5,879 nt of DNA from Microbacteriaceae bacterium. Lineage in GTDB: Bacteria > Actinomycetota > Actinomycetes > Actinomycetales > Microbacteriaceae. Below are positions 1 through 5,184 of the stretch, piece by piece. Under the pieces are notes generated by a model. That model was not told the DNA's origin, ran no database searches, and saw only the letters and a program-made list of their open reading frames with translations. Both the position numbers and the translations under genes were made by a program. Location of the stretch: NCBI GenBank assembly GCA_947447385.1, contig CANFKN010000086.1, forward strand, positions 1-5,879, in the 5' to 3' direction. Position 1 is the stretch's first letter. Each line of letters starts with the position of its first letter.

Positions 1-203
1 TCATGGGTGATGCCGTGACGCTGGTTTCTAGCGCTGAAGAGACAGCTAAAGACGTCTATCGCACCTTGGTTGCCCACAATCTTGAGCGAACCGAGTCAAC
101 CCCAGCAACCTACCGTTTTCAAGCCACCGGCGACGCAGTCGACTTTGAGCGTCTAGCTCGCAGGTTTCTCGGGCCCGAAGTCGGCACCGTCGAACACATT
201 TAG
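1..203 (+). CDS. murI: Glutamate racemase, C-terminal fragment (5' truncated by window)
   Basis: The last 66 codons of an ORF that enters from the left edge, ending in TAG at 201-203. The residues MGDAVTLVSSAEETA match the start of the C-terminal part of actinobacterial MurI. The tail YRFQATGD...FERLARRFLGPEV is the typical end of that family. MurI interconverts L- and D-glutamate in the cytoplasm and supplies D-Glu for peptidoglycan. The catalytic cysteines lie upstream, outside the window, so activity cannot be judged. The ATG at position 3 is an internal methionine and not the start. The next gene, rph, begins 78 nt downstream, and murI close to rph and rdgB is a common actinobacterial arrangement. 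The family call is fairly sure because both the SSAEETA block and the LARRFLG end are present. Confidence 0.85.
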   Translation, partial: MGDAVTLVSSAEETAKDVYRTLVAHNLERTESTPATYRFQATGDAVDFERLARRFLGPEVGTVEHI

Positions 204-281
204 CTATCCGCAAGAAACTTCGCTCAGGTTTAAGCTTGCCCCCGAGCGCCAAGCATCCGCGTTAATAAAGAAAGAACTCAA

Positions 282-1019
282 ATGAACACTCGCATCGATG
301 GCCGCAGCGCCGACGAACTTCGCCCGGTCACAATTGAACGCGGATGGGCCGCGCACGCCGAGGGCAGCGCACTCATCAGTTTTGGCAACACCAAGGTTTT
401 GTGCACCGCTAGTTTCACCAACGGCGTGCCGCGCTGGAAGCTCGGCAAGGGCGAGGGGTGGGTCACCGCCGAGTATTCAATGTTGCCTCGCGCCACCCAC
501 ACTCGCAACGACCGCGAATCGGTCAAAGGCAAAATCGGCGGTCGCACCCACGAGATTTCACGTCTGATCGGCCGTTCGCTTCGCGCAGCCGTCGACGTGC
601 GCGCGCTTGGCGAAAACACCATCGTCATTGACTGTGACGTTTTGCAAGCCGATGGTGGCACTCGCACCGCAGCAATCACCGGCGCTTACCTTGCGCTCGC
701 CGATGCCATCGAGTGGGGTCGCGCGCAAAAGTTCATTGGCCAAAAAGCCAAGCCAATTGTTGACAGCGTTTCAGCGATTTCAGTGGGCATTATTGACGGT
801 GTGCCGATGCTTGACCTTGCCTACACCGAAGATGTTCGCGCCGAAACCGACATGAACGTAGTCGTAACCGGTGCTGGCAAATTTGTTGAGGTTCAGGGCA
901 CAGCCGAGGGCGTGGCTTTTGACCGTGACGAGCTCAACTTGCTGCTCGACCTGGCTCTAAAGGGCACGAGCGAGTTGACCAAGATTCAAGCGGCTGCGCT
1001 TGCTGAGATTGCCGGCTAG
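282..1019 (+). CDS. rph: Ribonuclease PH (phosphorolytic tRNA 3' exoribonuclease)
   Basis: A complete 245-residue protein, the usual RNase PH length. RNase PH trims 3' extensions of tRNA precursors and other RNAs, using phosphate to release nucleoside diphosphates, and acts as a ring-shaped hexamer in the cytoplasm. Visible family blocks are the N-terminal RxDGRxxDELRPVTIERGW (residues 4-22), AEGSALISFGNTKVLCTAS (26-44), GWVTAEYSMLPRAT (59-72) and GGRT (86-89). Further on are DCDVLQADGGTRT (117-129), whose GTRT contributes to phosphate binding, and LDLAYTEDVRAETDMNVV (177-194), which carries the expected catalytic aspartates D184 and D190. The ATG at 282 is chosen because it starts just before the conserved RxDGR block. 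A purine-rich AAAGAAAG lies about 7 nt upstream as a weak ribosome site. rdgB follows after 9 nt, so the two are probably co-transcribed. No anomaly was seen. Confidence 0.97.
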   Translation: MNTRIDGRSADELRPVTIERGWAAHAEGSALISFGNTKVLCTASFTNGVPRWKLGKGEGWVTAEYSMLPRATHTRNDRESVKGKIGGRTHEISRLIGRSLRAAVDVRALGENTIVIDCDVLQADGGTRTAAITGAYLALADAIEWGRAQKFIGQKAKPIVDSVSAISVGIIDGVPMLDLAYTEDVRAETDMNVVVTGAGKFVEVQGTAEGVAFDRDELNLLLDLALKGTSELTKIQAAALAEIAG

Positions 1020-1028
1020 GCGCTCGCA

Positions 1029-1640
1029 ATGAAAATTGTTTTAGCTACCCACAACCAACACAAAGTTGGCGAGTTCAACGCGATTTTGGGCGCTCTCGTG
1101 CCAAACCTCGAGATTGTGGGCTATGACGGCCCAGAACCCATCGAGGATGGCCTGAGTTATGCCGAAAACTCGTTAATCAAGGCACGCGCCGCTTTTGCAC
1201 ACACTGGGTTGCCTGCCATTGCCGATGACTCTGGCATAGCCGTTGAAGTTTTGGGCGGTTCGCCAGGTATTTTTTCTGCTCGCTGGTCTGGCACTCGCGA
1301 TTCAATTGCTAACCGTCGCTTGCTTTTGGAGCAAATCAAAGACGTTCGCCCCGAACATCGAGCGGCAGCCTTCGTGTGCACCATTGCACTAGTGGGCTTC
1401 GAGCAGTCAGACGCCGCTGAGCCATCAGAAGGCGACCAGCCTAGCGAAATTACGTTCACTGGAATTTGGCCCGGAACCGTTGCCTTTGAAGAACGCGGCG
1501 AGGGTGGCTTTGGTTATGACCCGATATTCGTGCCCGAAGGTTTAGATGTGTCGGCTGCAGAGCTCGAACCTGAGGTTAAAAACTCGATGAGTCACCGAGC
1601 TTTAGCTCTTGAACAGCTTGCGAGCTACCTAGCCGGTTAA
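1029..1640 (+). CDS. rdgB: RdgB/HAM1-family XTP/dITP pyrophosphatase
   Basis: A complete 203-residue protein. The family hydrolyses XTP, ITP and dITP to the monophosphate plus pyrophosphate, keeping deaminated purines out of DNA and RNA in the cytoplasm. Visible motifs are the N-terminal ATHNQHKVGEF (residues 6-16, nucleotide-binding THNxxK), EDGLSYAENSLIKA (39-52), ADDSGIAVEVLGGSPGIFSAR (65-85, with the catalytic Asp at 67/68), GGFGYDPIF (159-167, base recognition) and MSHRALA (187-193). The start at 1029 places the THNxxK block at its usual distance from the N-terminus. There is no clear Shine-Dalgarno in the 9-nt gap after rph, which fits translational coupling. Between FVCTIALVGF and the GIWPGTVAF strand there is an acidic, Ser/Pro-rich stretch (about 125-141) longer than I expect for compact family members, probably a surface loop. 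Family call very sure. Confidence 0.95.
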   Translation: MKIVLATHNQHKVGEFNAILGALVPNLEIVGYDGPEPIEDGLSYAENSLIKARAAFAHTGLPAIADDSGIAVEVLGGSPGIFSARWSGTRDSIANRRLLLEQIKDVRPEHRAAAFVCTIALVGFEQSDAAEPSEGDQPSEITFTGIWPGTVAFEERGEGGFGYDPIFVPEGLDVSAAELEPEVKNSMSHRALALEQLASYLAG

Positions 1641-1702
1641 AGGGCTTGACCGTTGCCCTAACCCGCGATAAACCTCGCCGATTGCGCTAAAGGTAACGAA
1701 TA

Positions 1703-1716
1703 TGTAAACGCTTGAT
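1703..1716 (-). promoter_or_regulatory. Possible distant LacI-type operator copy
   Basis: On the + strand this reads TGTAAACGCTTGAT. Positions 1703-1714 are the exact reverse complement of 2560-2571, the better operator upstream of aglE. It matches 8 of the 11 defined positions of the LacI/CcpA-type consensus TGWAANCGNTNWCA. It lies between the convergent rdgB and dedA genes, where neither gene starts, so it has no obvious promoter to control. It may be an auxiliary site or chance. Confidence 0.3.
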
Positions 1717-1741
1717 TTTTTGCCGAAAAGTTGGCCAAAAA
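1716..1741. terminator. Weak candidate bidirectional terminator between rdgB and dedA
   Basis: A T-run at 1716-1721 followed by GCC can pair with GGC at 1733-1735 and the A-run at 1737-1741. This gives a short stem with one T/C mismatch (1721/1736), with A/T runs on both sides, as expected for a terminator serving two convergent genes. The stem is short and mismatched, so this is only a suggestion from sequence and position. The first part of this intergenic region (1641-1659) also has a 5-bp AGGGC/GCCCT stem. No other structure was seen in 1641-1741. Confidence 0.3.
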
Positions 1742-2359
1742 TTAGCGTCGTTCGCGTCTGGCTTTGAGAACTTCGAGCAAAATCGGAATCGACGAAACCA
1801 CCACGAATCCGAGGGTGAACCACTCAACGTGATCTGCCACAAACTCAACGCGTCCTAAAAAGTATCCAAGCAGGGTAACGCCAGTGCCCCAACCAACAAC
1901 ACCAAAAACGTTGTAGCGGGTGAACTTGCGCCAAGGCATTTGCCCGATGCCGGCAGCAACCGGAACAAAGGTGCGCATGACAGGCACGAAGTGGCCAAGC
2001 ACAACAGCTTTCGAACCATAGCGCTCAAAGAACGAGTTGGTGCGAGACACGTTCTTTTGGCTAAATAGCTTCGAGTCGGGCTTGTTGAACACTGCCGGGC
2101 CTAGACGGCGACCGATCCAATAGCCTGTCTGGTCGCCAGCAAAGGCTGCAAGTGAGATAACAATGCATGCCAGCCAGATAGGCACGGGAATGAAGCCGCC
2201 TGCGATAGCGAGGCCGACAGGGAACAGCAGCGAGTCACCAGGCAAGAAGAAGCCGACCAGCAAACCGGTCTCGGTGAAGATGGCTGCGCAAACCACCACC
2301 AATGCGAAGCCGCCAAGGGTTTGTAGGTTCTGTGGATCTAGTTGTGATATTCCAAACAT
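1742..2359 (-). CDS. DedA-family inner-membrane protein (SNARE-associated/VTT domain)
   Basis: A complete 205-residue membrane protein. DedA proteins support membrane homeostasis, and some members move undecaprenyl phosphate or other phospholipids across the membrane. The substrate of this one cannot be read from sequence. Visible family features are ETGLLVGFFLPGDSLLF (residues 30-46, with E30 and D42), GDQTGYWIGRRLG (75-87), FFERYGSKAVVLGHFVPVMRTFVPVAAG (110-137, reentrant region with R129) and MPWRKFTRYNVFGVVGW (141-157). Hydrophobic segments lie at about 15-38, 45-72, 131-139, 150-168 and 180-197, with a basic C-terminal tail. The spacing of E30/D42 and H123/R129 matches the essential E/D and R/R pairs reported for E. 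coli YqjA/YghB, but the first arginine is histidine here. The ATG at 2359 fits the family N-terminus (an LDPxxL stretch before the first membrane segment). It lies 1 nt after the tRNA-Arg gene. The only Shine-Dalgarno-like sequence, AGGGG, is inside the tRNA acceptor stem, 3 nt from the ATG. Confidence 0.92.
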   Translation of the reverse strand: MFGISQLDPQNLQTLGGFALVVVCAAIFTETGLLVGFFLPGDSLLFPVGLAIAGGFIPVPIWLACIVISLAAFAGDQTGYWIGRRLGPAVFNKPDSKLFSQKNVSRTNSFFERYGSKAVVLGHFVPVMRTFVPVAAGIGQMPWRKFTRYNVFGVVGWGTGVTLLGYFLGRVEFVADHVEWFTLGFVVVSSIPILLEVLKARRERR

Positions 2360-2360
2360 G

Positions 2361-2432
2361 TGCCCCTAGCAGGAATCGAACCTGCGCACCCGCCTTCGGA
2401 GGGCGGCGCTCTATCCCCTGAGCTATAGGGGC
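2361..2432 (-). tRNA. tRNA-Arg (anticodon CCG)
   Basis: Read on the - strand, the 72-nt sequence folds into a full cloverleaf. It has a 7-bp acceptor stem GCCCCTA/TAGGGGC, TA at positions 8-9, a 4-bp D stem GCTC/GAGC with GG in the loop, and an anticodon stem CCGCC/GGCGG. The anticodon loop is CTCCGAA, giving anticodon CCG (reads CGG, Arg) with T33 and a purine at 37. A 4-nt variable region, a T stem GCAGG/CCTGC with loop TTCGAAT, and discriminator A follow. CCA is not encoded: the bases after the discriminator are C and then the ATG of dedA. The tRNA is therefore directly upstream of dedA on the same strand and may share its transcript. No clear promoter was recognised upstream (above 2432) on the - strand. 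Confidence 0.96.
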
Positions 2433-2490
2433 TAAGGGTCTTCTAAAAGACTAACAGCAGGCACTGTTTTGCCACATCTCGAACCGACGC

Positions 2491-2504
2491 TCAAAACGCT
2501 TGCA
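2491..2504 (-). promoter_or_regulatory. Candidate LacI-family operator, upstream copy (O1)
   Basis: The + strand reads TCAAAACGCTTGCA, matching 9 of the 11 defined positions of the LacI/CcpA-type consensus TGWAANCGNTNWCA. Its 11 bases AAACGCTTGCA (2494-2504) are the exact reverse complement of 2558-2568, so O1 and O2 are inverted relative to each other. The distance between their central CG dinucleotides is 67 bp. A pair of such sites upstream of a sugar-transport gene suggests cooperative binding or looping by a LacI-type repressor. That is inference: no regulator gene is in the window. Confidence 0.55.
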
Positions 2505-2522
2505 GATAACGTTTTTGTTTGT

Positions 2523-2585
2523 TTTTGATAACGAAACGGCTACAAATGGCGATAAACTGCAAGCGTTTACAAAGTTTTGATAACG
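2523..2585 (+). repeat. Direct repeat TTTTGATAACG, two copies (2523-2533 and 2575-2585)
   Basis: The 11-mer TTTTGATAACG occurs at 2523-2533 and again at 2575-2585, 52 bp apart. A shorter GATAACG copy is at 2505-2511. The second copy is part of TGATAACGGTTGCC (2578-2591), which matches 8 of the 11 defined positions of the LacI-type consensus and is centred 20 bp downstream of O2. The repeats may be extra, degenerate operator halves or a site for a second regulator. They could also be -35-like TTGATA elements. Confidence 0.45.
2558..2571 (+). promoter_or_regulatory. Candidate LacI-family operator, main copy (O2)
   Basis: TGCAAGCGTTTACA matches 10 of the 11 defined positions of the LacI/CcpA-type consensus TGWAANCGNTNWCA, including the central CG and both outer TG/CA pairs. 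It is the best such site in the window and lies 113 nt before the aglE start codon. In actinobacteria, importers for maltose and other alpha-glucosides are commonly controlled by LacI-family repressors that bind similar CG-centred palindromes. The binding protein is not encoded here. Confidence 0.65.
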
Positions 2586-2596
2586 GTTGCCATGTT

Positions 2597-2626
2597 TTGA
2601 CCAATTCGTGTTGAGTTTTGTTTTAT
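2597..2626 (+). promoter_or_regulatory. Possible sigma70-type promoter of the aglEFG operon
   Basis: TTGACC at 2597-2602 (5 of 6 to the -35 consensus) and TTTTAT at 2621-2626 (4 of 6 to the -10) are separated by 18 bp. This would give a leader of roughly 50 nt before the aglE ATG at 2684. The operators O1, O2 and the degenerate site at 2578-2591 would all lie upstream of this -35. Simple repression by overlap would not fit well, so an earlier promoter near 2525-2556 (TTGATA, GATAAA, spacer 20) is an alternative. Both are weak calls. Confidence 0.35.
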
Positions 2627-2683
2627 TGTCAGTTTCAGACGGCATCGCAAAAGCTGTGTCGTTTTCTTATGAAAGGGAAACAT

Positions 2684-3982
2684 ATGAAGAAGAGTTTGCG
2701 CGTTGTTGCAGCTGTTGCTGTAGCTTCACTTGCAACCATCGGTTTCACCGGTTGTGCTGCTGATTCAGGCAAAGCTGCCGGCGACGGCGAAGTAACCATT
2801 TTCGGTGGTTACGGCGAAGCTCAGGCAAAGGCTTTCCAGGCTGAGCTAGACGCTTTCGGTGCTGAGAACAACATCAAGATCACCTTCACCTCTTTGGCTG
2901 CATTTGACAAAGACATCAAGGTCAAGATCCAGGCTGGCCAAGAGCCAGACATCGCCATGTGGCCACAGCCAGGTGGCTTGAAAGACACCGTTGCATCAGG
3001 CCTACTTCCTCTTAAGGACGTAGTTGACCTAGCTCCGATTCAGCAGACCTTGGTTCCTGGTTGGGACAAGCTAGCTGTTAAAGACGGCGAAATCTATGGT
3101 TTGCCAGTTTCAGCAAACGTGAAGACCCTAGTGTTCTACAACCCTGAGGCATTCGCAGCAGCTGGCTACACAGTTCCTACCACCGACGAAGAGCTAACCG
3201 CTCTAGAAGCCAAGATCAAGGCTGACGGCACCGGTTACCCATGGTGTGCAGGCATCGAGTCAGGCGAAGCTACCGGTTGGGCATTCACCGACTGGCTAGA
3301 GCAGTACGTTCTTGACCTAAACGGTCCTGACGTTTACGCAGACTGGATTGCTGGAAACGTTAAGTTCTCAGACCCTAAGATTCAGGCAGCAGTTGACCTA
3401 GTGCAGCAGCGTTTGCTAGCTGACGGCCAGGTTAACGGTGGCGGCGTTTCAATGGCAACCGACGGCTTCGGCGACACTGCTCCATTGTTCGAGACCGGTG
3501 GCAAGGCTAAGGGCCAGTGCTTCATGCTACGTCAAGGTTCATTCATCACCGACTTCTTCCCTGAGGCAATCAAGGCTGAAGTTGTTGCTGGTGACTACAC
3601 CCACGCAAACGTATTCGCCCTTCCAGCTCCAGCAGCTGGCCAGGCAGGCGTTCTCGGTGGTGGCGACCTAGCTGCTGCATTCCACAACGACTCAGACGTT
3701 GCAAAGGTTCTAGCATTCATCCTTAGCGACAAGATTGGCTCGAAGATGGCTGCAAACGGTTCATTCGTTTCACCTCACGCAACCTTCGACTCAGCGCTTT
3801 ACCCTAACGATCTAACCAAGACCATTGGTGAGACCATGGCTAACGCTGCTGTGTTCGGCTTCGACGGTTCAGACCAGATGCCTTCAGCCGTGAACTCAGA
3901 GTTCTGGGCTGCCGGCACCGACTTCGTTGCAGGTCGTGCGACCTGGGCTGAAGCTGCTGCTCGCATCGACGCCAAGTACTAA
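2684..3982 (+). CDS. aglE: Alpha-glucoside-type ABC transporter substrate-binding lipoprotein
   Basis: A complete 432-residue extracytoplasmic sugar-binding protein. A signal peptide MKKSLRVVAAVAVASLATIG is followed by the lipobox FTGC, so C24 becomes the lipidated N-terminus anchored on the outer face of the membrane. The mature part fits the family-1 solute-binding fold: VTIFGGYGEAQAKAF near the start, then GQEPDIAMWPQPG (85-97), and YGLPVSANVKTLVFYNP (138-154). The segment WCAGIESGEATGWAFTDWLEQYVL (187-210) with GPDVYADWIAG (214-224) is typical of AglE-like alpha-glucoside binders. Likely substrates are maltose, sucrose, trehalose or similar sugars, and the exact one is not readable. The ATG at 2684 is chosen because AAAGGG (2672-2677) lies 6 nt upstream and the signal peptide begins there; ATG 2669 and TTG 2618 would put extra residues before it. 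Apart from C24 the only cysteines are C188 and C279, a possible disulfide. Leucine codons are strikingly CTA-rich, unlike rph. Confidence 0.93.
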   Translation: MKKSLRVVAAVAVASLATIGFTGCAADSGKAAGDGEVTIFGGYGEAQAKAFQAELDAFGAENNIKITFTSLAAFDKDIKVKIQAGQEPDIAMWPQPGGLKDTVASGLLPLKDVVDLAPIQQTLVPGWDKLAVKDGEIYGLPVSANVKTLVFYNPEAFAAAGYTVPTTDEELTALEAKIKADGTGYPWCAGIESGEATGWAFTDWLEQYVLDLNGPDVYADWIAGNVKFSDPKIQAAVDLVQQRLLADGQVNGGGVSMATDGFGDTAPLFETGGKAKGQCFMLRQGSFITDFFPEAIKAEVVAGDYTHANVFALPAPAAGQAGVLGGGDLAAAFHNDSDVAKVLAFILSDKIGSKMAANGSFVSPHATFDSALYPNDLTKTIGETMANAAVFGFDGSDQMPSAVNSEFWAAGTDFVAGRATWAEAAARIDAKY

Positions 3983-3995
3983 TCAAAAGCTTGAG

Positions 3996-4010
3996 TCTCA
4001 CTCTGTGAGA
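3996..4010 (+). other. Small hairpin after the aglE stop codon
   Basis: TCTCAC (3996-4001) and GTGAGA (4005-4010) form a perfect 6-bp stem with a 3-nt loop, 13 nt after the aglE stop. It is the first of three hairpins in a row. Alone it is weak and has no T-tract, and its role, if any, is unclear. Confidence 0.4.
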
Positions 4011-4017
4011 TAAAGCG

Positions 4018-4056
4018 CCTTCGGTGGCCAAGACCTAGTGCCTCGGCCACCGAAGG
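4018..4056 (+). terminator. Hairpin with 12-bp perfect stem downstream of aglE
   Basis: CCTTCGGTGGCC (4018-4029) and GGCCACCGAAGG (4045-4056) pair perfectly over 12 bp around a 15-nt loop. No T-tract follows (TAAAGATTC), so it is not a classical intrinsic terminator. Between a binding-protein gene and its permease genes such stems can stabilise the upstream mRNA or partly terminate transcription, lowering permease expression. Confidence 0.5.
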
Positions 4057-4073
4057 TAAAGATTCAAAACCTG

Positions 4074-4109
4074 GTGCTGCTGGCAAGAGTTTTCTCTTGC
4101 CAGCAGCAC
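4074..4109 (+). terminator. Very strong hairpin with 16-bp perfect stem, TTTT loop, between aglE and aglF
   Basis: GTGCTGCTGGCAAGAG (4074-4089) and its exact reverse complement (4094-4109) flank a TTTT loop (4090-4093). The stem is uninterrupted. The following bases (TTCTAAATCTG) lack a T-run, so full rho-independent termination is doubtful. The position, 91 nt after aglE and 95 nt before aglF, points to an attenuating or mRNA-protecting element that separates the expression level of the binding protein from that of the permeases, as known for E. coli malE-malF. Confidence 0.6.
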
Positions 4110-4203
4110 TTCTAAATCTGAAAACCGCTGGCCTCTGATAGCCAAGTTTTCGAATCGGTGCGAAACTAGGCACCAAGCAAAACCCGAAACTGGAGTAACG
4201 CAA

Positions 4204-5184
4204 ATGGGCGAAATCATCTATGGCATCATTGCTGTGGTTATCGGCATCGCGGCTAGCTATGGCCTCTATTGGCTGCTAGACCGACTTGTGAACTTGTTGC
4301 CAAATAAAGTTGCCAACAAGATTCGCGTTCTCGGGTTCGTCACCCCAGCAGCGGTTCTCGTGATCATCGTTTTGGTGATTCCGCTGATTCAGACCCTTAT
4401 TTGGTCTTTTATGGACAACGCCGGCAAAAAGTTCGTCGGCCTTCAAAACTTTTTTGATCTCTTCGCAGACCAAGACTTCATCGACATTCTGATCAACAAC
4501 TTCTTGTGGATCGCCGTGGTTCCTGCCGTAACAGTTGGTCTAGGCACGCTGTTCGCAACTTTGGGCAACCAGGTTGGCCCGACCCGCGAAAAGATTTTCA
4601 AATCTCTCATCTTCATGCCAATGACCATCAGCTTCGTTAGCGCGGCAACCATTTGGTCATTCATGTATGTTTTCGTTCCACCTGGTCGCCCGCAAATCGG
4701 TTTGCTAAACGCAATCGTTACCCACTTCGGTGGCACGCCTCAGCCTTGGATGACCCTTGACACAGCTCGCATTAACTCGTTCTTGCTGATGGCGGTTATC
4801 GTCTGGCTTCAAGTTGGCTATTCAATGGTGATTATTTCGGCAGGCATCAAAACCGTGCCAGAAGAAACCATCGAAGCAGCCCGCATCGACGGCGCAAACG
4901 GCATGGTGATTTTCTTCAGAATTGTCGTGCCACAGATTCGCGGAACCATCATGTCGGTTTTCGTGACCGTGCTGATTTTGGTTATGAAAATTTTCGACAT
5001 CGTCTTGGCTATGACCGGCGGTAACTTCAAGACCAGCGTTTTGGCCTTTGAGTTCTACAAACAATACTTCTTGAACGCCAACACAGGCCCTGCCGCGGCA
5101 ATCGTCACCGTTTTGGTATTCATGATCGCACCACTGATGTGGCTTCAAATTCGCACCGTTCGCCACCAGGAGACCCTCCGATGA
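4204..5184 (+). CDS. aglF: Alpha-glucoside-type ABC transporter permease, AglF-like
   Basis: A complete 326-residue inner-membrane permease of the binding-protein-dependent transport family. It forms half of the channel that receives sugar from the AglE-like lipoprotein. Hydrophobic segments lie at about 4-26, 44-69, 98-119, 133-157, 192-213, 249-270 and 296-316. The cytoplasmic EAA loop that contacts the ATPase is EETIEAARIDGANGMVIFFRIVVPQIRGTI (220-249), with the conserved E, G and P in place. The extra N-terminal helix before the P-rich GFVTPAAVL segment and the block VFVPPGRPQIGLLNAI fit MalF/AglF-like proteins. GGAG at 4192-4195 is 8 nt before the ATG. The stop codon overlaps the start of the next permease (ATGA at 5181-5184), so the two are translationally coupled. 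The 221-nt spacer to aglE contains three hairpins and no clear promoter of its own. Confidence 0.92.
   Translation: MGEIIYGIIAVVIGIAASYGLYWLLDRLVNLLPNKVANKIRVLGFVTPAAVLVIIVLVIPLIQTLIWSFMDNAGKKFVGLQNFFDLFADQDFIDILINNFLWIAVVPAVTVGLGTLFATLGNQVGPTREKIFKSLIFMPMTISFVSAATIWSFMYVFVPPGRPQIGLLNAIVTHFGGTPQPWMTLDTARINSFLLMAVIVWLQVGYSMVIISAGIKTVPEETIEAARIDGANGMVIFFRIVVPQIRGTIMSVFVTVLILVMKIFDIVLAMTGGNFKTSVLAFEFYKQYFLNANTGPAAAIVTVLVFMIAPLMWLQIRTVRHQETLR

Noticed and set aside
221..248. Stem CGCTCAGG/CCCGAGCG between murI and rph as a terminator
   Set aside because: An 8-bp stem with one A/C mismatch, a 12-nt loop and no T-tract is too weak to call. Nothing else definite was seen in 204-281; TTGCCC and TTAATA are too far apart (20 nt) for a convincing promoter.
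2438..2451. Small inverted repeat GTCTT/AAGAC upstream of the tRNA
   Set aside because: Only 5 bp with a 4-nt loop; easily a chance match, and no promoter or terminator pattern goes with it.
2618..2683. Longer aglE reading frame starting at TTG 2618 or ATG 2669
   Set aside because: The signal peptide MKKSLRVV and a proper ribosome site (AAAGGG, 6 nt spacing) support ATG 2684. The upstream extension would put polar residues before the signal peptide and include the ribosome site itself.
2433..2683. Riboswitch or small RNA in the aglE leader
   Set aside because: The leader after the likely promoter is only about 50 nt and has no strong stem; the features seen fit DNA-binding sites better than RNA structure.
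4148..4191. Short repeats near aglF (TTTCG/CGAAA stem at 4148-4165, CGAAACT twice at 4161 and 4185)
   Set aside because: Stems of 5 bp or less and 7-mer repeats in a 220-nt AT-moderate region are expected by chance. They do not form a consistent riboswitch-like fold.
4822..5166. Long open frame on the - strand within aglF, and similar - strand frames at 278-679 and 1157-1459
   Set aside because: They lie opposite well-supported genes, show no recognisable domain, and have skewed compositions (for example rich in His/Asn/Asp) typical of antisense shadows.
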